Shown here: one piece after another, positions 43,568-51,582 of the stretch
Layout of the letters: each line of letters begins with the position of its first letter
Numbering within the stretch: position 1 is the stretch's first letter
NCBI RefSeq assembly: GCF_017939705.1
Contig: NZ_JAGKSQ010000006.1
Coordinates: 62,001 to 126,000 of the forward strand
Source of the DNA: Halalkalibacter suaedae
Lineage (GTDB): Bacteria; Bacillota; Bacilli; Bacillales; Bacillaceae_D
DNA: 64,000 nucleotides
Reading direction: 5' to 3'
Program-made: the position numbers and the translations under genes
The notes under the pieces: generated by a model
Told to the model about the DNA's origin: nothing
The model's database searches: none
The model's input: the letters and a program-made list of their open reading frames with translations, nothing else

Positions 43568-44941
43568 CTAATAATCAAATAGATCTTTTCCAAACCCTTG
43601 CCTCCCCTTCACTTTTCCCTCTTGATAGACAACCGTTCCTCGTACGATCGTATTCGTAACAACACAAGCTGCCTCTAGTCCTTCATATGGAGAATAATTG
43701 TTTTTCATTAAAATGTTAGATTTATTTACTGTTAATTTTTTCGAGGTGTCTAATATAGTCAAATCAGCCAATTGCCCCACTGCAACCATGGAGTTCTTCG
43801 CTTTAAGCCTAAAGCGATCAGTAACATTGCTAGTTAATAATGGAAGGATCTCACTCCATTCAAGTCCTCTTTTCCTTGCTTCACTTATAAAGAAAGGAAA
43901 CCCAAACTGAACTCCTTGAATTCCCCCCCATGTCTGCCATATCGATTGCTGACCTTCATCCTTCATTGATAGTAGGCAGGGCGAGTGATCGGTCCCAATC
44001 ATGTCAACTAATCCTTCCTTAATACAGCTCCATAGCTGTTCGACTGTTCCTTGATCACGTAAGGGCGGGGCACATTTGAGAATTGACCCCTTTTCCAAGA
44101 AATCCGTTTCATTAAATAATAAGTAATGTGGACAAACCTCAACAGATACATCCGCCCCCTTCCTTTTAAATTGGTTGATCAGCCGAATTGCTTCCGGTGA
44201 GCTAACATGAACAAAATGAATAGTTGCTCCTGTTTCGAGTGCACAGTGTAATGCATGCTCAATTGATCGAAACTCTGCTTCTAATGGGCGACTTTCTAGA
44301 AATGCTTTACGATCTTTCCTTTTATCAGCTAATAATACTTGCATTCGTTCCTCAATAAATTCATTGTCCTCAGCATGGAAGGCTAGAAGCATATTAAGCT
44401 CTTTTGCTATTTTCATTGCTTCAATGATTTGTTCTTTCTTTAAATGAGGAAAATCGTTAATTCCACTCTCAGAAAGAAATGCCTTAAAGCCAACAATGCC
44501 TTTTTCTTTCATTTTTGTTAGACAATCAAAATCTGAAACATTCTCGGAGGTTATTCCACCCCATAAGCCAAAATCAATATGGGATTGCGTGTAGATATGC
44601 TTTCTTTTACGTTCGATTATTTCCTCATCAACAGCTGATGGACTGCTATTTAATGGCATATCAAAAACAGTTGTAATTCCACCTGCGGCTGCCGCTTGGC
44701 TTCCTGTTCGGAATCCCTCCCAATCGGCACGCCCAGGATCATTGAAATGAACATGTGCATCAATAAAGCCAGGAACAATCAATTGTTCAGAAGCATCAAT
44801 AACCATAAATTCCTCTTCATTACTTATCGTTTCATCAACTGAGATAATTTGACTAATCCGTTCGTCAATAATAAGAAGCTGTGCTGCTACAAATTGATTT
44901 CCTATATAAATCGAGCCATTTTTAATTAACAATTTAATCAT
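43568..44941 (-). CDS. pucH: Allantoinase
   Basis: 457 aa cyclic amidohydrolase opening allantoin to allantoate. Metal site residues are visible in DAHVHFNDPG (HxH), the carboxylated Lys in VGFKAFLSESG, His in AFHAEDNE and HFVHVSS, and Asp in IGTDHSPC. The match to allantoinase rather than dihydropyrimidinase is supported by context and by the substrate loop near FNDPGR. ATG 44941 follows GAGGGG. It lies upstream of pucC by 107 bp on the same strand and may be co-transcribed. A weak PucR-box-like site lies near 44985. Confidence 0.93.
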   Translation of the reverse strand: MIKLLIKNGSIYIGNQFVAAQLLIIDERISQIISVDETISNEEEFMVIDASEQLIVPGFIDAHVHFNDPGRADWEGFRTGSQAAAAGGITTVFDMPLNSSPSAVDEEIIERKRKHIYTQSHIDFGLWGGITSENVSDFDCLTKMKEKGIVGFKAFLSESGINDFPHLKKEQIIEAMKIAKELNMLLAFHAEDNEFIEERMQVLLADKRKDRKAFLESRPLEAEFRSIEHALHCALETGATIHFVHVSSPEAIRLINQFKRKGADVSVEVCPHYLLFNETDFLEKGSILKCAPPLRDQGTVEQLWSCIKEGLVDMIGTDHSPCLLSMKDEGQQSIWQTWGGIQGVQFGFPFFISEARKRGLEWSEILPLLTSNVTDRFRLKAKNSMVAVGQLADLTILDTSKKLTVNKSNILMKNNYSPYEGLEAACVVTNTIVRGTVVYQEGKVKGRQGFGKDLFDY

Positions 44942-45032
44942 TTGCTCTCGCCCCTCAAGACCTTTTCTCTATTTTGTATGATTTAACTAAAATTTCAGTA
45001 AATTTTGTCAGAAAATCTAGCACACTAATTAT

Positions 45033-45048
45033 GAGGCCACTGAAAAAG
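45033..45048 (+). mobile_element. Solitary terminal repeat of element C or its parent IS
   Basis: GAGGCCACTGAAAAAG, identical over 16 bases to the right terminal repeat of element C4, but followed by unrelated sequence. Probably one end of a decayed insertion. Confidence 0.5.
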
Positions 45049-45136
45049 ATGAAGTAATTTCCGTTCTTCTGAAGCTGCATAAGAAATATTTGTGATATGT
45101 TGGACTTAAAGTAAACGTGGCAGGATATTTCAATAA

Positions 45137-45244
45137 GTTGAAACTAATACCGAGGATTCTATTCTAAAGTTAACGGTACACGAAAAAGATTTGGCTACTG
45201 CTAAAGGGTTATTGGAAGAAAATAAGGAGACGTTATTGCATTAA
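45137..45244 (+). pseudogene. Possible C-terminal gene remnant
   Basis: After a stop at 45134, one frame reads VETNTEDSILKLTVHEKD and continues to LLEENKETLLH before TAA 45242. The composition is protein-like and there is no start or ribosome site. Family unknown. It sits beside the solitary element C end, so it may be cargo of a lost insertion. Confidence 0.3.
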
Positions 45245-45289
45245 CAGGGGAGCTTTACTAAAACACCAATGGTTTGAAGTAATCCAAAA

Positions 45290-45298
45290 TGATATAAT
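45290..45298 (+). promoter_or_regulatory. Extended -10 element for the toxin-antitoxin operon
   Basis: TGATATAAT contains a perfect TATAAT with the extended TG. No good -35 is seen at 17 bases. It lies about 35 bases before the antitoxin start. Confidence 0.4.
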
Positions 45299-45333
45299 TA
45301 AATAAAATATTCATGAAAGAGGTGATGTGTATC

Positions 45334-45531
45334 ATGAATACTGCTAAAGAACGATTACTCAAGATTATTGATGAAATTCCAGAGCAAGAAGTCGATAAAA
45401 TTTTGGACTTTGCTGAATATTTAAAGGTAAAAAGAGAAAAAAGTCTATCAGAAGATTTAACAAAAGCGAGCGAAAGTAGCACTGATTTTTGGGATAATGA
45501 TATAGATGATGAGGTTTGGAATGACGCATAA
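45334..45531 (+). CDS. Antitoxin of a type II toxin-antitoxin pair
   Basis: 65 aa, acidic. Residues 1-33 (NTAKERLLKIIDEIPEQE, then VDKILDFAEYLK) resemble the DUF2281-type antitoxin/YefM-like dimer region; the tail DFWDNDIDDEVWND is strongly acidic, as expected for the toxin-neutralising segment. ATG 45334 has AGAGGTGA eight bases upstream, so seven extra N-terminal codons are dropped. It overlaps the toxin start by 11 bases. Confidence 0.8.
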   Translation: MNTAKERLLKIIDEIPEQEVDKILDFAEYLKVKREKSLSEDLTKASESSTDFWDNDIDDEVWNDA

Positions 45532-45859
45532 ACAAGGGGACATTGTTTTAGTTCCAGTACCATTCAGTGATTTATCAAATAGAAAACAACGCCCTGTTCT
45601 TATTATTTCAAACGATGATTATAATCAAATGACGGATGATGTTCTTGTTGTGGCTATTACATCACAATTAAAAGACCTTGACTATTCAGTCGTGATTGAA
45701 CTAGAAGACTTAGATGAAGGTGCTCTAAAAGTTACATCGGCAGTGAGAGCAGATAAAGTTTATACACTTTCAAAAAGAATCATCAGAAAAAGATTTGGTA
45801 AGGTGAAAATAGAAGTATTAAATAGCGTTCGAACTAAAATAGAACTTTTAATAAAATAG
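45521..45859 (+). CDS. MazF/PemK-family endoribonuclease toxin
   Basis: 112 aa. The MazF fold is shown by KQGDIVLVPVPFSDLSNRKQRPVLIIS at the N-terminus with the conserved RPVLI and, in the middle, VVAITSQL, then SAVRADKVYTLSKR. Such toxins cut mRNA at short motifs; the target cannot be read from sequence. ATG 45521 lies inside the antitoxin end with GAGG six bases upstream, giving tight coupling. Flanked by mobile-element remnants, so probably acquired. Confidence 0.9.
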   Translation: MTHKQGDIVLVPVPFSDLSNRKQRPVLIISNDDYNQMTDDVLVVAITSQLKDLDYSVVIELEDLDEGALKVTSAVRADKVYTLSKRIIRKRFGKVKIEVLNSVRTKIELLIK

Positions 45860-45987
45860 TAATTAAAACTTGTAAAGACGGGCTGCAATGAGCAGTCCTT
45901 TTTGGTTATCGAGTGGTGCAATTGATTTATAAGTATTGTGAATGAGTACACTTAAATTATGGTCTTCTTGCTCCCTTTTCAAATAAA

Positions 45988-46029
45988 GAAAGTGCAAGAA
46001 AGGTATTACCCTTTTCTCACACTTTTTTT
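45988..46029. terminator. Bidirectional terminator between the toxin gene and the epimerase gene
   Basis: AAAGTG-CA-AGAAAGG pairs with CCTTTTCT-CA-CACTTT around a TATTA loop. TTTTTTT follows on the plus strand, and TTTCTTTATTTG on the minus strand, so it can serve both convergent genes. Confidence 0.75.
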
Positions 46030-46031
46030 GG

Positions 46032-46880
46032 TTATTGTCCTTCAACATAATCTCTCCAGTGATGGACTGGATTCCAATCTAATAGCTCTTTTGCCTTTTT
46101 ATTATTTAGTAATGGTTCAAATCCTTCAACATCGCCACGAATTTCAACATTCGGAAAACGCTTGGCCATTAACTCACGACTCTCAATGTTCATACTTGTT
46201 TCATTTGCTCCGATATTTAAGGCAACTGCACCAAGTCCATCCTTCTCGATTGCTTGGATACATGCAGTAGCCGCATCACGAGCATCAATATAGCTCCATA
46301 AGATCACATCTCTTTGAAATGGATCATTGATAAAGGAAGGAAATTGCTGATACATGTCTGGTGTAATGACATTGCCAAGTCTTAGTGAAACAACCTGCAT
46401 GCCCGTTCTTCGGTTCATCATCTCAGCCGTTTTTTCATTAACAATTTTGGACATCCCATAGCTATCATCTGGAAGCTGCGGATGATCCTCATCAATCGGA
46501 ACATATAGTGGCTCGAGTTGTTTTTGTGAAAAGCATACACCGTAGGATGACTCACTTGAAGCTAACACAACCTTATTGATCCCAAGTCCCGCGGCAGCCT
46601 CAAGAATATTGTACGTAGACATCACATTGTTTTCATATGTAACTTCATTAGAATGGGTATAAGCTTGTGGGATAGCAGCCAAGTGGACAACCGCATCTGC
46701 TCCTTGGAGCACTCCATAAACTTCCCCTAAATTCTTCAAGTTTATGATGACTGTTCTACAAGGGAGGTCATCCACCTTTTTCACATCACAATTTACAACG
46801 TCATACCCTCGCTCAACAAATTCTTTAACAATACAGCGACCTAGTAACCCACTTCCACCAGTTATAACAACCTTTTTCAT
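46032..46880 (-). CDS. NAD-dependent epimerase/dehydratase
   Basis: 282 aa extended short-chain dehydrogenase. NAD-binding ITGGSGLLGRCIVKEF is at residues 6-21, VHLAAIPQ near 66, Ser in LASSESSYGV and the catalytic YGMSK motif at about residue 150. It is closest in pattern to uronate dehydrogenase or UDP-glucose epimerase-like proteins; the exact substrate is not clear. ATG 46880 has AAGGAGG nine bases ahead; the longer frame overlaps the ABC permease gene and is rejected. Confidence 0.85.
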   Translation of the reverse strand: MKKVVITGGSGLLGRCIVKEFVERGYDVVNCDVKKVDDLPCRTVIINLKNLGEVYGVLQGADAVVHLAAIPQAYTHSNEVTYENNVMSTYNILEAAAGLGINKVVLASSESSYGVCFSQKQLEPLYVPIDEDHPQLPDDSYGMSKIVNEKTAEMMNRRTGMQVVSLRLGNVITPDMYQQFPSFINDPFQRDVILWSYIDARDAATACIQAIEKDGLGAVALNIGANETSMNIESRELMAKRFPNVEIRGDVEGFEPLLNNKKAKELLDWNPVHHWRDYVEGQ

Positions 46881-46948
46881 CTGAAATTCCTCCTTAGTTG
46901 AAAACCTTTTCACTAGGAGTATAACAGAGTTTTGATCCATTTTACTAT

Positions 46949-48574
46949 TTAAAGGGCTACCCTTAATGCTCTTTTCCATACCACATAGTTACTAATAAGT
47001 AGAATCACGATATAGACATAAACACCAAACGACCACATTAAACTAATAAGATGAGCTACAAAAAACAATGAACCTATCAACATCAACACAAATACTTTCC
47101 AGCCATCAGTTTGCTGTGCCATTTCAAATGATTGCGTGAATGGAAGAACTGTTTTGTCCATAAACAATTGACAAACAACCGTGAACAAACAAGAACTCAG
47201 AAAAACAATTAGTAAATCTGGAAGAATACGATATGAAAAGACAAACAGAAAGATGATTGAAAGAACTAGATAAATTGGTAGAAAAAGCTTGACCAGAAAC
47301 GCCTTAAGCGTCCCGCTAGTCATTGTACCTAATTCCTTCAGTGGAACTGTTTTGAATAACCATGCCCCTTTGTATTTACCAGAATATTTGAGCATCATGA
47401 CAATTGTTGGAATCATGATCATACAGAAATAGATGGAAAGATACCATCTACTATCAGCTAACTGTTCTAGTGATTGCTCCCTTAACTCATTGTAAAAAAA
47501 GATAAATGGAAGAATAAGAGAAAAGCCTAGTGATGGATAGACCTTTAATTTGAAATCTCGTTCATGTTTCATCATTCGACTAGCAAATGTAAAGAACGCT
47601 CGCTCTTCCTTATTTGAACAAACTAATTTCGTAATAGCTTTGCTGAGAAAACCTTCTCTTTTTTCCACTTTTGAACGTTCAGTAGATAATTTCTGCAAAT
47701 TCCTTTCAAACATTGGCATTTGCTTTATATAAATCAAGATGGCTATTATGGGAACAATCAAAGCCAGACCTGTTGCACTCATTAAAACAGGACTAGTTCT
47801 ACCATTTAGAAACACCTCAAAAATAGCTCCATACCACATTGGCGGAAAGAACAGTTGCCACCATTCTGCTTCAAATACAATCGTTAAATCTACGAATTCG
47901 AATGAACGAATCACAATTTGATATCCTACAACAATTGCAATAGACAGGGTGATTTGAACATAGTTAATAATATCCTTTAATAATTCCCCATCAAAATACC
48001 TCAAAATAAAAATATATAATAAGCCGGTCATTACAACAATAAGGAGGTTTGTAAGAATAACACTTAGAAAAAACAGAAACGCAAACCATATTCCCTGTGT
48101 GAACAAGGCAACTATGAAAGGGATCGTTGTAATGGCTGCAGATAAAAAGAATAGATAGATGCATACATGCATGAGCTTAGCTGCACTTAATGTCCTTTGC
48201 TCAATCGGCTTCGTCGCTAGGATCGTCTTATCTCTGATATCAAGCAAAACAGAAGAAAAATCTGAAATCATTGATGTCATGACAATAAACATAAAGCCAG
48301 CGAAAGCAATGGTCATCTGGAAAATATAATTGCTACCTAATAAGATAAACGGGATGAGAAATAACCCAAAGAAGGCATATAGCCATAACGATTTCAAATA
48401 TTGATTTCCGTCCTTCTTTTTGGGCTGTGACTGACTAAACACAGTCGGCACCCTCCGCTGATCCATTGTTAATTTCGTTTCTAATATGAGCCTCATAATT
48501 GGGTAATTAATTCCAACTCTACTAAATAACCATTGAAAACGATCAAGTATGTCTAATGTCTTAAAGTTATTCAT
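46949..48574 (-). CDS. ABC-2 type transporter permease
   Basis: 541 aa with about 12 hydrophobic segments grouped as two six-helix halves separated by a charged loop near residues 290-330 (LQKLSTERSKVEKREGF). It is unnamed but pairs with the ATPase gene directly upstream, with three bases between. Large two-half permeases of this kind occur in bacitracin or lipid export and in poorly known Bacillus exporters. Substrate unknown. ATG 48574 follows AGAGGTG by six bases. Confidence 0.8.
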   Translation of the reverse strand: MNNFKTLDILDRFQWLFSRVGINYPIMRLILETKLTMDQRRVPTVFSQSQPKKKDGNQYLKSLWLYAFFGLFLIPFILLGSNYIFQMTIAFAGFMFIVMTSMISDFSSVLLDIRDKTILATKPIEQRTLSAAKLMHVCIYLFFLSAAITTIPFIVALFTQGIWFAFLFFLSVILTNLLIVVMTGLLYIFILRYFDGELLKDIINYVQITLSIAIVVGYQIVIRSFEFVDLTIVFEAEWWQLFFPPMWYGAIFEVFLNGRTSPVLMSATGLALIVPIIAILIYIKQMPMFERNLQKLSTERSKVEKREGFLSKAITKLVCSNKEERAFFTFASRMMKHERDFKLKVYPSLGFSLILPFIFFYNELREQSLEQLADSRWYLSIYFCMIMIPTIVMMLKYSGKYKGAWLFKTVPLKELGTMTSGTLKAFLVKLFLPIYLVLSIIFLFVFSYRILPDLLIVFLSSCLFTVVCQLFMDKTVLPFTQSFEMAQQTDGWKVFVLMLIGSLFFVAHLISLMWSFGVYVYIVILLISNYVVWKRALRVAL

Positions 48575-48577
48575 CGA

Positions 48578-49363
48578 CTACACCTCTTGAACAATCGAAA
48601 CAAAGTCCTCTGCAATTTGACGATGTTCATTAAATCCGGTTAATTGATTAAAGATTTCTTCAAGAGACCCTTCCTTATTCTTTTCTTTTAGTTGATCAAA
48701 GCTTCCATCAGCGACAATCTTACCTTCAGCTAATAAAATAATTCGATTGCTGATCTTTTCAACAACATCCATAATATGAGAAGAATAGAAAATGGTTTTC
48801 CCTTGTTCCGCTAATTGAGCCAGGATTTCTTTAACCACCATGACACTATTTGCATCTAGCCCACTTAATGGCTCATCAAGAAAAAGTAAATCAGGATTAT
48901 GTAACAAACTAGAGATTAGTAGAACCTTCTGTCTCATCCCTTTTGAAAATGAGGAAATACGAGAATAATATACATCCTCCAAAGAAAACTGCTTCATCAA
49001 TTTCTTCGCTTTACGATCAGCTTGATCTCGATCTAGCCCATATAATTCACCTACAAATGTTAAGTATTCATGTGCTGTTAAGTTATCATATAGCTCGGCA
49101 ACTTCTGGTACATAACCGATCCGCCGTTTGTACTTAATATCTCCATTTGAGACATCTTGTCCTAAGACCGATACGGATCCAGTAAATCCTTGGACAAGTC
49201 CTAACATAATTTTCACTGTTGTGCTTTTTCCAGCACCATTTGGCCCAATATAACCAATAATTTGACCTTGATAGACATCTAAATCTATTCCTCTTAATAT
49301 CAAATCCGTATCATACCTCATCATTAAATCTCTTATTGAAATGACTGGATGATTGGTTTCCAT
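48578..49363 (-). CDS. ABC exporter ATPase
   Basis: 261 aa. Walker A GPNGAGKST (about residues 38-46), Q-loop GYVPEVAELYDNLT, a signature region FSKGMRQKV in place of LSGGQ, Walker B LLFLDEPLSGLD and H-loop YSSHIMDVVE. The FSKGM signature is typical of ABC-2-type export ATPases. It forms a two-gene operon with the permease downstream. ATG 49363 follows GAGGG by nine bases. Upstream lies repeat B2. Confidence 0.9.
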   Translation of the reverse strand: METNHPVISIRDLMMRYDTDLILRGIDLDVYQGQIIGYIGPNGAGKSTTVKIMLGLVQGFTGSVSVLGQDVSNGDIKYKRRIGYVPEVAELYDNLTAHEYLTFVGELYGLDRDQADRKAKKLMKQFSLEDVYYSRISSFSKGMRQKVLLISSLLHNPDLLFLDEPLSGLDANSVMVVKEILAQLAEQGKTIFYSSHIMDVVEKISNRIILLAEGKIVADGSFDQLKEKNKEGSLEEIFNQLTGFNEHRQIAEDFVSIVQEV

Positions 49364-49433
49364 TACATAGCACCCTCTACCTAAATAAGATACTATTACC
49401 CTAACATATATTTCCTTAATTGGATAACAGAAA

Positions 49434-49674
49434 AAAGAGGATGGAACAAAAGTGTGTTTAAACTAACTGAAAACCGAACAAAGAGGGATGGAGTCAGGAT
49501 ACCGCTCCTGAAATATACTACGCTTTCCGCGGGAAGCCGCTGAGCCTCCTCGTGCCTTGCACTGTGGGGTCTCACCTTTGGCTTTTGATCCCGCAGGAGT
49601 CTACGTATATTTCATCCGCTAAATAAATGCTTTGTTCGGAATTTCATCAGCCACTTTAGTTATGTCCCAGCCTC
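49434..49674 (-). repeat. Dispersed repeat, family B, copy 2 (most complete)
   Basis: 240 bp from AGAGGATGGAACAAAAG to TATGTCCCAGCCTC. Order: CCGAACAAAG, ACCGCTCCTGAAATATACTACG, the GC-rich CTTTCCGCGGGAAGCCGCTGAGCC...GATCCCGCAGGAGTC, CTACGTATATTTCATCCGC and TGCTTTGTTCGG. The arms CCGAACAAAG/CTTTGTTCGG and GAAATATACTACG/ CTACGTATATTTC are inverted, so the RNA would fold as one long stem. Opposite orientation to copy 1. Confidence 0.9.
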
Positions 49675-49731
49675 AAAATAACTTTATAGGGCATGTTCAA
49701 AAAGGAAAAAACAATCTTTTAGACCAAACTC

Positions 49732-51243
49732 TTATAATGCTTTCTTTGACTTTCCACCAATCGCTTCAGTCACCGCTTCTTGATTTACTCCGTCCTCAGA
49801 AGAGACATAGTATTCATCGGAAAATGAGTTTCGTGGCTCTTCTAATGTGAAGTAGCAGATAACAAAGCTGATAAAGGCTCCTCCTGCGAGAATGAAAAAG
49901 AAATGCTGTGGTGAAACAAATGTAAACAAAGTAAGATAAACGGTTGCTCCAACATTCCCGTATGCTCCAGACATACCAGCAACCTGACCTGTGATCCGTT
50001 TCTTAATCATCGGGATTACTGCGAATGTCGCCCCCTCAGCCCCTTGGATAAACATTGACGTTAACATCACAACTGCAACTGCAACGACAATTGGCCATGA
50101 TGAATCAATAAAGCCCATACCAACCAATCCAATAGAAATCCCAAACATATACACAAGCATCACATTTCTGCGACTACCCATTCTATCTGATAACACACCA
50201 CCTAATGGTCGGGCAATTAAGTTAATAAATGCAAATGTTGAAGCAATAAGTCCAGCAGAGGCTGGTGTTAATGAAAAGGTTAACTGAAAGAACATCGGCA
50301 GCATTGAAATGATTGCTAATTCTGCCCCGAAGTTGGCAAAATACGTACTATTTAACGCACCAACATTTTTAAATTTATATTTATCATCCTCTGGTACCCC
50401 TTCTTTTAAAATCGGGATGTTTACTTGAAGGATTTTGAATACTTGATAAACGAATACAACAGCAATGACCGTCCAAATCGTGTATAAAATCGTTTCAGAT
50501 ATAAAACCAAGACCCTCAATTCTCCATGCACTAATTGCCAACGCACCGCCTAGTGGAATCGTCCAAAGAATTAATTGAACCATATCGCCCCAGCTACTTA
50601 CTTCCATAGCTCCTGTACGTTTTGGCTTCAACATTACTTTCCCATCAGGCGTATCCCTTACAGAGAAATAGTAAATAATTCCGTAGATAAAACAAACAAC
50701 ACCTGTTAAAGCAAGAGCATATCTCCAGCCATCGTCACCACCGAAAAGAGTTAATCCAATCCATGGTAGAATCATCGCTGCTGCTGCTGAACCAAAGTTC
50801 CCCCAGCCACCATAAATACCTTCAGCAAATCCAACATCCTTAGGTGGATACCATTCAGCAACCATACGTATTCCAATAACAAAGCTAGCCCCAATGCTAC
50901 CAAGAACAAGACGAGCAATTGCTAATTGAATCCAGCTATCACCAAAGGCAAACACTAACGCTGGAATCGACATAATGACTAACAAGCCTGAGTACACAAT
51001 ACGTGGGCCAAACTTATCAAGCAATGAACCAATGATAATTCTTGCAGGAATGGTCAGAGCCACATTCATTATTCCCAGTGCTGCGATATGCTGTGTTGTT
51101 AACCACTCCATATCCGCAAGCATTGTTGTTGCTAGCGGTGCCATATTGTACCAAGTGAAAAATGAAATGAAAAATGCAAACCATGTAAAATGCAATATTC
51201 TTGTTCGTTCATCCTTGAATTTGAAAATATCCGAAACCGTCAT
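49732..51243 (-). CDS. Nitrate/nitrite MFS transporter (NarK/NasA family)
   Basis: 503 aa, about 12 transmembrane helices. The nitrate-porter signature is visible as VAEWYPPKDVGFAEGIYGGWGNFGSAAAA (about residues 128-156), and the second-half equivalent GAEGATFAVIPMIKKRITGQVAGMSGAYGNVGA near residue 400. Arg residues in helices 2 and 8 that bind the anion lie in IPARIIIG and INLIARPLGG. It takes up nitrate or exports nitrite. No reductase genes are adjacent. ATG 51243 follows AAGGGGG by seven bases. Confidence 0.9.
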   Translation of the reverse strand: MTVSDIFKFKDERTRILHFTWFAFFISFFTWYNMAPLATTMLADMEWLTTQHIAALGIMNVALTIPARIIIGSLLDKFGPRIVYSGLLVIMSIPALVFAFGDSWIQLAIARLVLGSIGASFVIGIRMVAEWYPPKDVGFAEGIYGGWGNFGSAAAAMILPWIGLTLFGGDDGWRYALALTGVVCFIYGIIYYFSVRDTPDGKVMLKPKRTGAMEVSSWGDMVQLILWTIPLGGALAISAWRIEGLGFISETILYTIWTVIAVVFVYQVFKILQVNIPILKEGVPEDDKYKFKNVGALNSTYFANFGAELAIISMLPMFFQLTFSLTPASAGLIASTFAFINLIARPLGGVLSDRMGSRRNVMLVYMFGISIGLVGMGFIDSSWPIVVAVAVVMLTSMFIQGAEGATFAVIPMIKKRITGQVAGMSGAYGNVGATVYLTLFTFVSPQHFFFILAGGAFISFVICYFTLEEPRNSFSDEYYVSSEDGVNQEAVTEAIGGKSKKAL

Positions 51244-51514
51244 TGTGAATCCCCCTTTGATTTTTGTTGTTCGCTTAAGGCTATTAATGCATAATCATTC
51301 ACCTGCTGTCTTAGGATTCGGTAGATAATATTCCAGAGATTTTCCTTGAAAACGTTTCATTTTCTCACAAATACCCTCAACTTTTTTTCTGTTAAAAACC
51401 GCATGATAGAGCCATTCTTCGCAATATAACATTAACGATTTTACAACTTTTTTAAAAATTTAAAATAATAGTACAGAAATTGATAAATCATCGTCATAAT
51501 ACCTCACGAATTCA
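51244..51514. other. Divergent intergenic region, narK-like side
   Basis: No gene seen. It should contain the promoter of the nitrate carrier, but no convincing -35/-10 pair was found. TTGAAAACGTTTCAT near 51346 resembles a catabolite-response element with one base missing and is not called. Confidence 0.4.
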
Positions 51515-51543
51515 TTGATTATTTAACCATTATTCATGATAAT
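51515..51543 (+). promoter_or_regulatory. Sigma-A promoter of the MCP-like gene
   Basis: TTGATT (51515-51520), 17 bases, GATAAT (51538-51543), 40 bases before the start codon. Confidence 0.6.
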
Positions 51544-51582
51544 TAATAGTGACAGACGATACTGAAGATATGGAGGGAAAAA

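Noticed and set aside
45258-45563. 101-codon frame antisense to the antitoxin gene
   Set aside because: Exact shadow of the toxin-antitoxin genes with no ribosome site.
51346-51360. cre-like sequence TTGAAAACGTTTCAT upstream of the nitrate carrier gene
   Set aside because: One base short of the 14-bp consensus and not positioned relative to a defined promoter.
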